A stretch of DNA of 25,281 bases, taken from the IMG/VR virus record IMGVR_UViG_3300019458_000004, positions 64,001 through 89,281 of that record, one strand, 5' to 3'. A model generated the notes under the pieces. That model did not search any database and was not told the origin of the DNA. It worked only from the letters and a program-made list of their open reading frames with translations. The position numbers and the translations under genes are program-made. Origin of the DNA: a virus. Of this stretch, positions 13,506-22,204 are shown piece after piece; position 1 is the stretch's first letter; each line of letters starts with the position of its first letter.

Positions 13506-16500
13506 ATGCCAGCACAAGTAGTTTTAAAAGCACTTGGAATCGTCTCTTCTCCAAATCAATTAGCCCTTCCTGAAGGCGCAATGTCAACTGCGTCCAATGT
13601 TGTTATTAAACGTGACGGTATTGTCGAACAACGCCGAGGTTTTAAGCTTTACGGCACTCAAACTGCTTCAGCCATAAAACAATTATTCACGTATAAAACA
13701 CGCCTTCTTCGACATTTTGGTTCTACCCTACAATTTGATAGTGAAGTTCTAAACGCTAATAACGAATCTATTTTTAATTCATTTGCTGGTAGCTACTCTG
13801 AAACTGAAGCCGGGCTTCGCATTAAATCAATTGAATCCAATGGTAATTTCTATTTTACTACATCAAGTGGTATTAAGAAGATTTCAGCGGCGAGCGCCGA
13901 TGAATTTTCAACTGCTGCTGGTTATATTACAAATGCTGGTGGTGTCAAAGCTATTAACGGTTCTGCTCGAATAGATTTAGAATTAGGCAATTCAACCGGG
14001 TTTCTCCCTGAAGATAGCGCAGTTGCCTATCGTTTTCTCTGGACAATTAATGATGCGAATAACAATGCAATTCCCGGAACTCCGAGTGAAAGGGTTATTT
14101 TATATAACTCACTCCTTAATTTCTTAATCCCAGATTTTGATCATCTTTTAGGAGCTTTGGACGATATTACCACTACTACAACTACAGCTTTTATTGGCGA
14201 TGGTAATTACATTACGACTTTAAAATTACAAAGCACCGCTTCTTCAACAGATATTAAAACACAAATAATTGCTTTAGCTGAAAAAATTGATGAGGATATT
14301 TTATATGCAAATGACGCCGGAACGGCCCCTATTAACCTTAGCACTTCAGAAGTAGCTTCTGGAATTGCTACTATTACAGCAAGTGCTGGTGATTTTACAC
14401 AATATCTTGAAGTAGGTAGTAAAATCTTTTTATCAGGTTATGTTGGGGCTGCTGTCGGACTTAATGGTGCTCAAACCGTAGCCTCGGTTTCGGCTTTAAC
14501 TGTTACTTTTAATACCACAGTCGCTGATTTTGGCGCTTTAGCTAATAGTGGTGCCGAACAAATTGTTTCTTACGAATATCGAAATTCGATTGAGAACATC
14601 TCTTATCAAAACACAATCTTCAATTTAAACACAACTACGATTAATAACCCGGCAACAAACAACCAATTAAAGATTCTTCAAGCCGCTATTTTAGGATTCA
14701 TTACACAGTTGCAGGACGAACCAATCACGGTTATTTCAAGTAGCAATCAAACAGCCTATATCACACCTCTAGATGTTACAACGACGATTAACGTTATTTT
14801 AACGATTAATATTCCAGAAGAAATTAATTCAAATTATTTCTTACAAATTTATCGTTCGGATATTGCTGAAGCGACTGGGACAACTATTTTAGCCGATTTA
14901 ACTCCGAACGATGAAATGCAGCTTGTTTATGAAGCATTTCCTACGACAGCCGAACTTTCGGCTGGCATAATGGAAGTTTTAGATGAAGTATCTGATGAAT
15001 TTGCTGGGGCTAATTTATATACAAATCCGTCTACCGGGGAAGGCATTCTTCAAGCCAATGATGTTCCTCCTTTAGCTAAAGACATTAATCGGTTTAAAAA
15101 TGTTCTATTTTATGCTAATACGGCAACTCGTCAACGTTTAAATTTAAACTTGCTCGGTGTTACCAATTTTAAAGCTGGTAATGTTACGAGTGTTACGGCA
15201 ACTAATCCGGCTGTTATTACAACTGATGTCGATCATGGATTAGCCGATGACGATCTTGTTTATGTTAATGGAACCGGTGTTGCTGCAATTGATGGCAAAG
15301 TTTGGAAAGTTAACGTTACTAGCGCTACAACCTTCGAAATTCCGGTTATGGGAATGGTGTCTTCGGTCGGGTATTGGACTAATTCCATGGTTGCGGTTAT
15401 CGACTCCATTTCAACTCGACAATACTATTTTATTAAGGAAATGCAGGAATCAAGGACATTCACCTCCGATACAAAAGCCAATACTAATGAGGGCGCTTCG
15501 AACGCAAATTATTTTACGCTTTATACCGGCAAAAACGATAGGTCTTTTTATGTTTGGTTTAAAAAGACTGGTGCTGCTGTTGATCCTCTACAGGCAGGAT
15601 TTGATGAAGGAATTATGGTGGATATTTCTTCAGCTACTATTGTTACAGCCGATGACGTTGCTGCTAGAACACGTGATGTTCTTTCGCGTTATCCATTGTA
15701 TTTTAATATTTCTGGGGCTACAAATCAAATTATTATTCAAAACGTTACTGCAGGAATTGCGACTGATAGTATTGTAAGTACACTAGGTGGGGTTTGGGCT
15801 GTTTCGACAACACAACAAGGTCGCGGTGAAAATGCCTCATTGAATGAGGTTTTATTATCCACTTTCGTGTCGCCGGCTCAGGCATTGGATGCTTCCGCCC
15901 GAAGTTTCCAGAACGTTTTAAATAGAAATTCAACCGAAAATACCTATGTATATTATCTTTCGGGCCTTGCGGATGCTCCCGGAAAAATGCTTGTTGAAGG
16001 TCGAAGTTTAGCTGAGGGGCAGTTTTATGTACTGGCTAACAATAGCTTGGTTGGTGATTCCTTCGATCCGCCTATCACTCCAACTCATTTTATTTCAGGT
16101 AATACGGCTGCTAATCCTTCCGTTGTAACTACCACGGCTGCCCACGGCCTTGTTTCTAACGATAGTGCTGTAATTGCTTTCAGTAATTCAACACCATTTA
16201 TCAATGGTATTCAAACTGTGACTAATTTAAGTGCGACAACTTTTAGTGTTGCGATTAACGTTACAGTAGCCGGAACTTCTGGTGTTTTAATTAATTCCGA
16301 TGAAGCTGTTTTTTCAGATAATGAAAGAAAGATTAATCGTATCTATTATTCAAAATTAAATCAACCGGAAGCAGTTCCATTGGTTAATTATTTTGATGTG
16401 GGTTCACAAGAAAATCAAATCTTACGTATTTTCCCTCTTCGGGATTCTTTGTTCGTGTTTAAAGAAAACGAAGGATTATATCGCATTTCTGGTGAAACTG

Positions 16501-18521
16501 CACCATTTAATTTAGCTTTATTCGATTCAACTTGTAATTTAGCCGCCGCCGATTCAGTTAGCGCATTAAACAATCAAATTTTTTGTTGGACAGATAGTGG
16601 AATTCAAGCCGTTTCAGAAGCAGGTGTCGATACAATGTCGCGAGATATTGACAATATTATTCTAAAACTCGCTTCTTCCGTTTATTCGAATTTTTCAACA
16701 GTAACGTGGGGCGTTGGGTATCACTCCGATCAAACTTATATTGTTTATACCAATTCATCCATAACAGATGATGTTGCAACAATTGGTTATCGTTATAATC
16801 TTGAAACCGGTCGTTGGACTTCTATTGATAAATCAACTACATGTGGAATTGTTAATAGTAAAGATGATAAATTTTATCTAGGTGCCGGTGATCTAAATTA
16901 TATTGAACAAGAACGTAAAAGTTTTGACCGAACTGATTATGCTGATAGAGAATGGGTTAAAACAATTACTTCAAATAGTTTTTTTGATAGTGGAGAACGA
17001 ATTAAATTATCCTCGGTTTCAGATACTAATGTCGGGGATGTTTTAGCACAAGAACAATACGTTACTGTTTATAATTTCAATGCATTATTAGCCCATTTGG
17101 ATTTAGATTCTAGTATTGGTATTGTACCAATTCTTTCAATTTCCACTGGTGCTACCCCGACAATTGTAACTAAAAATAATACTTTTCTTCCTACGGATGT
17201 TGATATTGGTACGGAAACAATTACTATTACATCACACGGATTATTAAATGGTCAAAAGGTTCGTTTTGAATCAACTGGTACACTACCAGGAGGATTAACA
17301 GCTAACGACACGGTATTTGTGATCGGTGCTACAACTAATACTTTCCAAGTTTCTCAAACGTTCGCCGGGGCCGCGATTGATCTAACTTCAACTGGAACTG
17401 GAGCACATACCGTTTTTCGATTTAACAATCTTTCAGTGGGTGATTTTGTTACTTTAACAGCCACAAATTGTGATCCGAATTTAGACGGAACACACGAAGT
17501 TATATCTGTGTTGAATGGTTACACATTTACGATTAATGCTCCAAGTTCAATAACAACGGCTGGGACGGCCGGGTTTGCAAGATATTCTTATTCTTCGAGC
17601 CAAGAAATGATTGGCGGCGATGATATCCGCGCCAAACTTATTGAATTAGTAAATAAGCTAGATACAGACCCCGGTACAGTTTTTGAGAATTACTTTGATA
17701 TTATTGATATTAAATCGGGTTCTATTACATCAAATACGGCAGCAAATCCAACGGTGATTACTTCAACGGCTCATGAATTACAGACTGGCCGTTATATAGC
17801 TATTACAGGTACTAATTCTACGCCTACATTTAATGGCAATTATGCTATTACCTTTTTAAGCGCAAATACGTTTTCTGTGCCTGTTTCTATTCAAATCGCG
17901 GGTTCAGCAGGCTCATGGTCAACTTTAACCAGCGATTATAGGGACTTACAAGCTTGTTTTAATGCGATTACTAATCAATTAAACCTAGATCCGGGGGTAA
18001 TTTTTAATAATTACCAACAAATTACCGAGACTACCATCATAGAATCGCTTATAACCGCTGTAAACACCTTTACAAACGAAGTTTCGCTTACCCCCGGTAT
18101 CAACTTCCTCGTAGGCTCAGCGACTGTTTATAACGCAATAGAATCGATTATACAGTATACGCCACAAACGATGGAAGATCCACTTGGTTGGAAACATATG
18201 ACTAATTTCACCATGATGTTCGAAAATAAAGCATTTACGAACGCTACTGTAGCCTTTGCATCTGACTTACTTCCTGAATTTATTGATGTTCCTTTTGAAG
18301 GAGATGGCAATGGTATTTTCGGACATAATGATTTTGGATCTGGTTTCTTCGGGGGAGGAAGTCACGGAGCACCTTTTAGAACATATTTTCCTCGTCAGGT
18401 TATGCGCTGTAGGTATTTTTTAATTAAATTTACGCATAGAATTGCGCGAGAAAGCTATGCTTTATTCGGTATTACCTCAGATGGCAATATTTCTCAGTCA
18501 AACAGAGCTTATCGAAGGTAA
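13506..18521 (+). CDS. Very large tail hub/stabilisation protein (P22 gp10/tail tubular B-like) with inserted repeats
   Basis: 1671 aa, CAGGGA site seven bases before ATG. The start has LPEGAMSTASNVVIKRDGIVEQRRGF, the signature of the phage stabilisation/tail-tubular-B group. The middle has IFPLRDSLFVFKENEGLYRI and CWTDSGIQAVS (about residues 980-1045), which look like propeller blades. Family members are usually about 470-800 aa. The excess comes from beta-modules at about residues 279-358, 559-615, 864-920, 1219-1306, 1307-1362 and 1407-1472. Most have the form NPxVxTxxAHGLxxGDxVxxxG...NGxxxVTxxxxxTFxV; two share NTAANP almost exactly. The C-terminal part ends with GDGNGIFGHNDFGSGFFGGG and an aromatic strand. 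It forms the tail tube/nozzle below the connector. The inserts probably decorate the outside. Confidence 0.82.
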   Translation: MPAQVVLKALGIVSSPNQLALPEGAMSTASNVVIKRDGIVEQRRGFKLYGTQTASAIKQLFTYKTRLLRHFGSTLQFDSEVLNANNESIFNSFAGSYSETEAGLRIKSIESNGNFYFTTSSGIKKISAASADEFSTAAGYITNAGGVKAINGSARIDLELGNSTGFLPEDSAVAYRFLWTINDANNNAIPGTPSERVILYNSLLNFLIPDFDHLLGALDDITTTTTTAFIGDGNYITTLKLQSTASSTDIKTQIIALAEKIDEDILYANDAGTAPINLSTSEVASGIATITASAGDFTQYLEVGSKIFLSGYVGAAVGLNGAQTVASVSALTVTFNTTVADFGALANSGAEQIVSYEYRNSIENISYQNTIFNLNTTTINNPATNNQLKILQAAILGFITQLQDEPITVISSSNQTAYITPLDVTTTINVILTINIPEEINSNYFLQIYRSDIAEATGTTILADLTPNDEMQLVYEAFPTTAELSAGIMEVLDEVSDEFAGANLYTNPSTGEGILQANDVPPLAKDINRFKNVLFYANTATRQRLNLNLLGVTNFKAGNVTSVTATNPAVITTDVDHGLADDDLVYVNGTGVAAIDGKVWKVNVTSATTFEIPVMGMVSSVGYWTNSMVAVIDSISTRQYYFIKEMQESRTFTSDTKANTNEGASNANYFTLYTGKNDRSFYVWFKKTGAAVDPLQAGFDEGIMVDISSATIVTADDVAARTRDVLSRYPLYFNISGATNQIIIQNVTAGIATDSIVSTLGGVWAVSTTQQGRGENASLNEVLLSTFVSPAQALDASARSFQNVLNRNSTENTYVYYLSGLADAPGKMLVEGRSLAEGQFYVLANNSLVGDSFDPPITPTHFISGNTAANPSVVTTTAAHGLVSNDSAVIAFSNSTPFINGIQTVTNLSATTFSVAINVTVAGTSGVLINSDEAVFSDNERKINRIYYSKLNQPEAVPLVNYFDVGSQENQILRIFPLRDSLFVFKENEGLYRISGETAPFNLALFDSTCNLAAADSVSALNNQIFCWTDSGIQAVSEAGVDTMSRDIDNIILKLASSVYSNFSTVTWGVGYHSDQTYIVYTNSSITDDVATIGYRYNLETGRWTSIDKSTTCGIVNSKDDKFYLGAGDLNYIEQERKSFDRTDYADREWVKTITSNSFFDSGERIKLSSVSDTNVGDVLAQEQYVTVYNFNALLAHLDLDSSIGIVPILSISTGATPTIVTKNNTFLPTDVDIGTETITITSHGLLNGQKVRFESTGTLPGGLTANDTVFVIGATTNTFQVSQTFAGAAIDLTSTGTGAHTVFRFNNLSVGDFVTLTATNCDPNLDGTHEVISVLNGYTFTINAPSSITTAGTAGFARYSYSSSQEMIGGDDIRAKLIELVNKLDTDPGTVFENYFDIIDIKSGSITSNTAANPTVITSTAHELQTGRYIAITGTNSTPTFNGNYAITFLSANTFSVPVSIQIAGSAGSWSTLTSDYRDLQACFNAITNQLNLDPGVIFNNYQQITETTIIESLITAVNTFTNEVSLTPGINFLVGSATVYNAIESIIQYTPQTMEDPLGWKHMTNFTMMFENKAFTNATVAFASDLLPEFIDVPFEGDGNGIFGHNDFGSGFFGGGSHGAPFRTYFPRQVMRCRYFLIKFTHRIARESYALFGITSDGNISQSNRAYRR

Positions 18522-18527
18522 GAATTT

Positions 18528-18944
18528 ATGCGTTTGCCAAATTATCTTAGATTAAATAAAGTCGATTATCCGGAAGAAACTAAACCGGTTATTGATCGTT
18601 TAGCGGGAAGTTTAAATCCAAGTATTGAATCTTTATATAATCTAGCAAATAATCGTATTTCTTTATCTGATAATATAGCGTGTGTAGTTAAAGATATCAT
18701 AGTCATTGTGGGAAGTGATGGAATTCCTTTGACTTCAATAGGAATTGCTTTAGGAACAACGGTTCAAAAAGTTTTGGGCTCGCAAGTTTTATATGCGCTA
18801 AACCAAACTTCGGATACTGTTTATCCAACGGCGCAACCCTTTATTACGTTTACACAAAATGGGAGTACTTTTGAAGTAGACCATATTGCGGGATTACCGG
18901 CAAATAATCAATTTTTACTTAAAGTAGTAGTTTATGCTACTTAA
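18528..18944 (+). CDS. Small tail protein
   Basis: 138 aa, AAGGTAAG site, six bases after the tail hub stop. Residues 1-50 contain an RLPNYLRLNKVDYPEET start and a short helix; the C-terminal half is beta-rich with PFITFTQNGSTFEVDHIAGLPANNQFLLKVVVYAT. The closing pattern (xHIxGLPANNxFxLxVxV) is common at the ends of small phage tail proteins encoded beside the tail hub, so a tail-tip or fibre-adaptor role is likely. The stop codon is contained in the promoter motif that follows. Confidence 0.65.
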   Translation: MRLPNYLRLNKVDYPEETKPVIDRLAGSLNPSIESLYNLANNRISLSDNIACVVKDIIVIVGSDGIPLTSIGIALGTTVQKVLGSQVLYALNQTSDTVYPTAQPFITFTQNGSTFEVDHIAGLPANNQFLLKVVVYAT

Positions 18945-18957
18945 CAACTATTATGTA
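18941..18957 (+). promoter_or_regulatory. Phage-type promoter motif, copy 7 (ejection protein operon)
   Basis: TTAACAACTATTATGTA, identical to copy 1. Bases 2-4 are the stop codon of the small tail protein. Only 16 bases separate it from the ATG at 18974, without any Shine-Dalgarno sequence between. If RNA starts at or just after the motif, the message is almost leaderless. (Copy 6 is the weak candidate at 10457.). Confidence 0.7.
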
Positions 18958-18973
18958 TTAGTTTTTATCTTTT

Positions 18974-20116
18974 ATGGCAAATAATATTAAAATTAACAAT
19001 CCTTTAGGCGTTCAACCGCAGCAAAAAAGAGGCAGCGGTTTCGTTAATTTAAACAAGATTTTACAAGCTAATATCGGTAATAGGTTTGGACAAACAGTCG
19101 CGCAAGGAATTAGTCAAGGGGTGGGACGGGTTCAACAAGGGATAGGACAACTTAAAAGTGAGTTTCAACAAGAAGCCGATAAACAGAATTTAGCCTCGGT
19201 TGCTAATAAGCAAGCTGTCTCGGATGCATTGAAAAGTATTTCATCCGGTCAGACTAAGGTTTCTGATGAATTAATTAAACAATTTGGGACTTTCCGGGCT
19301 GGGGAATATGAGGGTCCGCGAGAATTAGATTCAAGTAAATTAACTCAAATTGGTTCCAAAGCAGCAGAAGTTCAAAGATTTGGACGGGATTTAGGAAGCG
19401 GGGGAGATAAAACGCGCGTTCTTCAAGCATTTGCGGGTCAAGGTCCATATTCGGTTGGACAAAGCCGTTTAGATGCTCTTCTGCTTGGACAAGGACCACA
19501 AGCTAGGCAACAATTAGCACAGGCTCGGCAACAAACGCTCGGTTTAACCCAACAACTAGGAAAAGAACAGGATATTGCTCGCCAAATTGGTCGATTACGA
19601 GTCGGCGAAGCACAAAAATTTGCCAAAGATGTTAAGGGACAATTAACAAGTGCTGAAACCGATATTGGAACGAAAGTAGGAGAACAGCAAAAGGAGTTTA
19701 TTAAAGGGCAAAAAAATCTTTTTAATCAATTATATGAAGCCGGGGCTGATTTAAGCCCGGAGCAGCTTTCTTTTATTGGAAAACCAGAAAAAGTTGCTTT
19801 CACTCCTTCGGGCGGAAAGTATAAACGTTTTGATATTGGTACAACTGTTCCTTTGGGAGATATTAGTTCGGGGGTTGTTACGACTCCTGAACAACGGGCT
19901 ATGTTGACGGCGTTGAATCAATTACAAGGGAGGAATTATCTCGCTCCAACTGAACAATACGTCGCTTCTCCTGAACAATCAATTCAATCCGGAATTTATG
20001 GCTCGCAAGGCCAAATACCATTTCAAGAACTTATAAATTTAATTAAACAGACTAGGCAAACTGAAAGAACACAACCAATTAAAACCCCGCCTAGACCAGG
20101 AGCACGATTTTTATAA
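18974..20116 (+). CDS. Probable internal virion/ejection protein
   Basis: 380 aa. Rich in Gln, Gly, Ala and charged residues, mainly helical, no Cys or Trp, no membrane segment. Residues 35-75 and 160-230 have coiled-coil-like Q/A/L patterns (QARQQLAQARQQTLGLTQQL). The C-terminus is Pro/Arg-rich (TPPRPGARFL). This composition and its place as the first gene after the tail hub, in front of three other large helical proteins, match podophage internal virion proteins that leave the head with the DNA. The start has no ribosome binding site. The family is not recognised beyond that. Confidence 0.6.
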   Translation: MANNIKINNPLGVQPQQKRGSGFVNLNKILQANIGNRFGQTVAQGISQGVGRVQQGIGQLKSEFQQEADKQNLASVANKQAVSDALKSISSGQTKVSDELIKQFGTFRAGEYEGPRELDSSKLTQIGSKAAEVQRFGRDLGSGGDKTRVLQAFAGQGPYSVGQSRLDALLLGQGPQARQQLAQARQQTLGLTQQLGKEQDIARQIGRLRVGEAQKFAKDVKGQLTSAETDIGTKVGEQQKEFIKGQKNLFNQLYEAGADLSPEQLSFIGKPEKVAFTPSGGKYKRFDIGTTVPLGDISSGVVTTPEQRAMLTALNQLQGRNYLAPTEQYVASPEQSIQSGIYGSQGQIPFQELINLIKQTRQTERTQPIKTPPRPGARFL

Positions 20117-20144
20117 TACTAATTATAAAACATAAAGTAACTAG

Positions 20145-20546
20145 ATGTTTAATGTTAGAAAATTTAAACAAACTGATTTTGAAATGCTTCACAATTGGTG
20201 GAAAATACAAGATGAATTTCCTCCAACGCGAGAAATGCTTCCGGAAGAAAGCACTTTTATTTGTGAATTTAATGAGATTCCAATGGTTTCCATTACAGTT
20301 TATTTAACCAATTCTAAAGAGTTTTGTATGTTGGATAATTTTATTGGCAATCCGGATGTTCCAAAGGATTTAAGGAAAGAAGCATCTAGTTTAATTATTG
20401 CGTATTCTGAACAATTTGCTAAAGATTTAGGTTATAAATCTATATTGTGTATGTCTTTAAAAGAAAAGCTTTCAAATTATTATCAAAGCTTTGGATATAT
20501 AAAACGTTTAACTAACGTTTCAACTTTTAATAAGGAGTTACTCTAA
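20145..20546 (+). CDS. GNAT-like acetyltransferase-fold protein
   Basis: 133 aa. It begins with MFNVRKFKQTDFEMLHNWWK, the N-terminal strand-helix of the GNAT fold. A central strand-rich part (FICEFNEIPMVSITVYL, CMLDNFI) is followed by a long helix, and the C-terminal SLKEKLSNYYQSFGYIKR fits the Y-x3-GY (YYQSFGY, residues 112-118) end of GNAT proteins. The acetyl-CoA P-loop (Q/R-x-x-G-x-G/A) is not clear, so catalysis is doubtful. T7 gp13 and its relatives are GNAT-like proteins encoded among ejection genes, and this gene sits in the equivalent place. Weak ribosome binding site. Confidence 0.65.
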   Translation: MFNVRKFKQTDFEMLHNWWKIQDEFPPTREMLPEESTFICEFNEIPMVSITVYLTNSKEFCMLDNFIGNPDVPKDLRKEASSLIIAYSEQFAKDLGYKSILCMSLKEKLSNYYQSFGYIKRLTNVSTFNKELL

Positions 20547-20995
20547 TGTCTCGAAAGCCGTGTAAAATCGAGGCATGTCCTTCAAAAAGTGCTAATGGTG
20601 GAATGTGTTGGCGACATTATAATATTGATTATAAAAATCGTTACAGTGTATCTAGAAAACGTAAATATAAACGAAGTGAAAAAGGTAAATTACATCAAAA
20701 AATATATCACGATAAGGCTCGTTTAGAAGCTTTATTGCATTATAGTCAAAACGAATTAAAGTTTAATTGTTGCGGTGAAACTACGTATGAGTTTTTAACC
20801 TTAGAGCATATTTTTAATAATGGTGCTCAACATCGAAGAGAAATTAATAACAGGAATTTATATATTTGGTGTCGCAAAAATCAATTTCCTGTGGGATTTC
20901 AAGTTTTGTGTATGAATTGTAATTTTGCTAAAGAAAAATATAGAGGTTGTCCCCATATGAAATCAAAGAATGTATTAAGAAAGGCGGGTATTTAG
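20546..20995 (+). CDS. HNH homing endonuclease with N-terminal zinc finger
   Basis: 149 aa, TAATG overlap with the preceding gene and AAGGAG upstream. Cys6, Cys11, Cys21 and His24 form a small zinc finger. Residues 33-65 are very basic. The HNH core is FLTLEHIFNNGAQHR (residues 83-97) and then QVLCMNCNFAKEKYRGCPH (119-137), with Cys75/76 and Cys122/125. The usual D-H of the first motif is E87-H88 here. The layout, including LYIWCRKNQFPVGFQ, is that of free-standing phage HNH endonucleases. The gene separates two ejection-protein genes and is probably a mobile insertion. Unlike the copy at 9797, its frame is intact. Confidence 0.85.
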   Translation: MSRKPCKIEACPSKSANGGMCWRHYNIDYKNRYSVSRKRKYKRSEKGKLHQKIYHDKARLEALLHYSQNELKFNCCGETTYEFLTLEHIFNNGAQHRREINNRNLYIWCRKNQFPVGFQVLCMNCNFAKEKYRGCPHMKSKNVLRKAGI

Positions 20996-22195
20996 GTGCC
21001 TCCTGTCGTGATAGCCTCTGTTGCAGCGGGTACAACTTTAGCTGGCGGAGTTGTCGGCGCCATTGAGCGTTCAAATGCTAGTGATGACGCTAAAGACTTA
21101 ATGAAACAACGACTTGCCGAGTTCGAAAGAGCCGGTACGCCGCCGAATACTGCGTTACCTTTAGTTTTACAAGAATTTAAACAACAAGGTATCCTTTCCC
21201 CAGAATTAGAAAAACAAATTAATATTGAAGCATCTAAAGTTGCTCAAATTCAAGAAGATCCGAAACTTCGCGATGCCGCAATGCAAGGTCTTCAATTACT
21301 ACAACAAAGCAGTGAGCGTGGATTTGGAGCCGAAGAAGAGGCAGCCTTTGCACAAGCTCGTCGAGAAGCTGGTAAAGAAGCTCAAGGTAGATTGCAATCC
21401 ATTTTACAACAAGCACAAGCTAGGGGAATGGGTAGAAGTGGTGCGGAGTTAGCCGCTCAATTATCGGCGTCCCAAGCCGGCGATGAAGCGTTGGCCAACC
21501 AAGGATTAGATATTGCTGCTGAAAGAGCTAGAGCCCAACGAGATGCGATTAATCGCATGTTTGGAGCGGCTACTGAATTACGTGAACAAGATTTTGGTGT
21601 TGCTAGAACAAAAGCCGAAGCTAAAGATCTGCTTAATCGTTTTAGAGTTGGAATGGAAGCCGACCAACAAGCTAGAAATGTTGCTGCGTTACGCCGTGCT
21701 GAGGAACTAAATTTAGCCGAAAAACAACGTATTGCTGATGTTAATATCGCAATGGCTAATCAAGAACAAGCGCGACAAAATGAAGCCAGGCTTAGGGATT
21801 GGCAATCGAAAATGGACTTAGCAAGAGCCAAAGGTGGAGTTTATGGCGATCAAGCAGAGCAACGTTTACTGGAAGGAATTTCAGCGGCCGAAGGTTGGGC
21901 ACAAGTTGGACAAGGTGTTGGTAGTGCGATAACAGGGCTTGGGGAATATGGAATTAATAAACCGAAAGAAATTGAAACAACATCACAAGTTGGTGATATA
22001 ACTCCAATGGGGCCAGAAAGTATAAGAGATGCTGAAGTTCTTGCCGAAGATTCTTTAGGACGCACTATGAATAGAGATATTACAACGATGGGACCAGAAA
22101 GTCGCCAAAATATCCAAACTTTACCGGTTGATTATTTAGGTCGCAAGAAAAAACCACGTGGAGGTTTTCCGAGCGGCGGCCCAACTTACGTTTAA
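20996..22195 (+). CDS. Probable internal virion/ejection protein with GMG-SGAELA motif
   Basis: 399 aa, GTG start directly after the TAG of the HNH gene, with AAGGCGGG upstream. A short hydrophobic, Ala/Gly-rich N-terminus (residues 4-22) is followed by long helices. The segment QARGMGRSGAELAAQLSASQ (141-160) is a motif I recognise from many uncharacterised podophage virion proteins. Residues 165-275 are Ala/Arg/Gln-rich coiled coil. Two copies of a unit beginning MGPES and ending LGR lie at 338-356 and 365-383. The hydrophobic start may insert in the host membrane during DNA entry. Placed between other ejection-type proteins. Confidence 0.65.
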   Translation: MPPVVIASVAAGTTLAGGVVGAIERSNASDDAKDLMKQRLAEFERAGTPPNTALPLVLQEFKQQGILSPELEKQINIEASKVAQIQEDPKLRDAAMQGLQLLQQSSERGFGAEEEAAFAQARREAGKEAQGRLQSILQQAQARGMGRSGAELAAQLSASQAGDEALANQGLDIAAERARAQRDAINRMFGAATELREQDFGVARTKAEAKDLLNRFRVGMEADQQARNVAALRRAEELNLAEKQRIADVNIAMANQEQARQNEARLRDWQSKMDLARAKGGVYGDQAEQRLLEGISAAEGWAQVGQGVGSAITGLGEYGINKPKEIETTSQVGDITPMGPESIRDAEVLAEDSLGRTMNRDITTMGPESRQNIQTLPVDYLGRKKKPRGGFPSGGPTYV

Positions 22196-22204
22196 GGACT
22201 ACTA

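Noticed and set aside
15247-15777. 176-aa open frame inside the tail hub gene
   Set aside because: Leu/Met-rich shadow frame with no ribosome binding site; the main frame is clearly coding.
20109-20135. Promoter-like AT-rich stretch before the GNAT gene
   Set aside because: Matching the consensus needs a two-base insertion and several mismatches; in AT-rich DNA this is not convincing.
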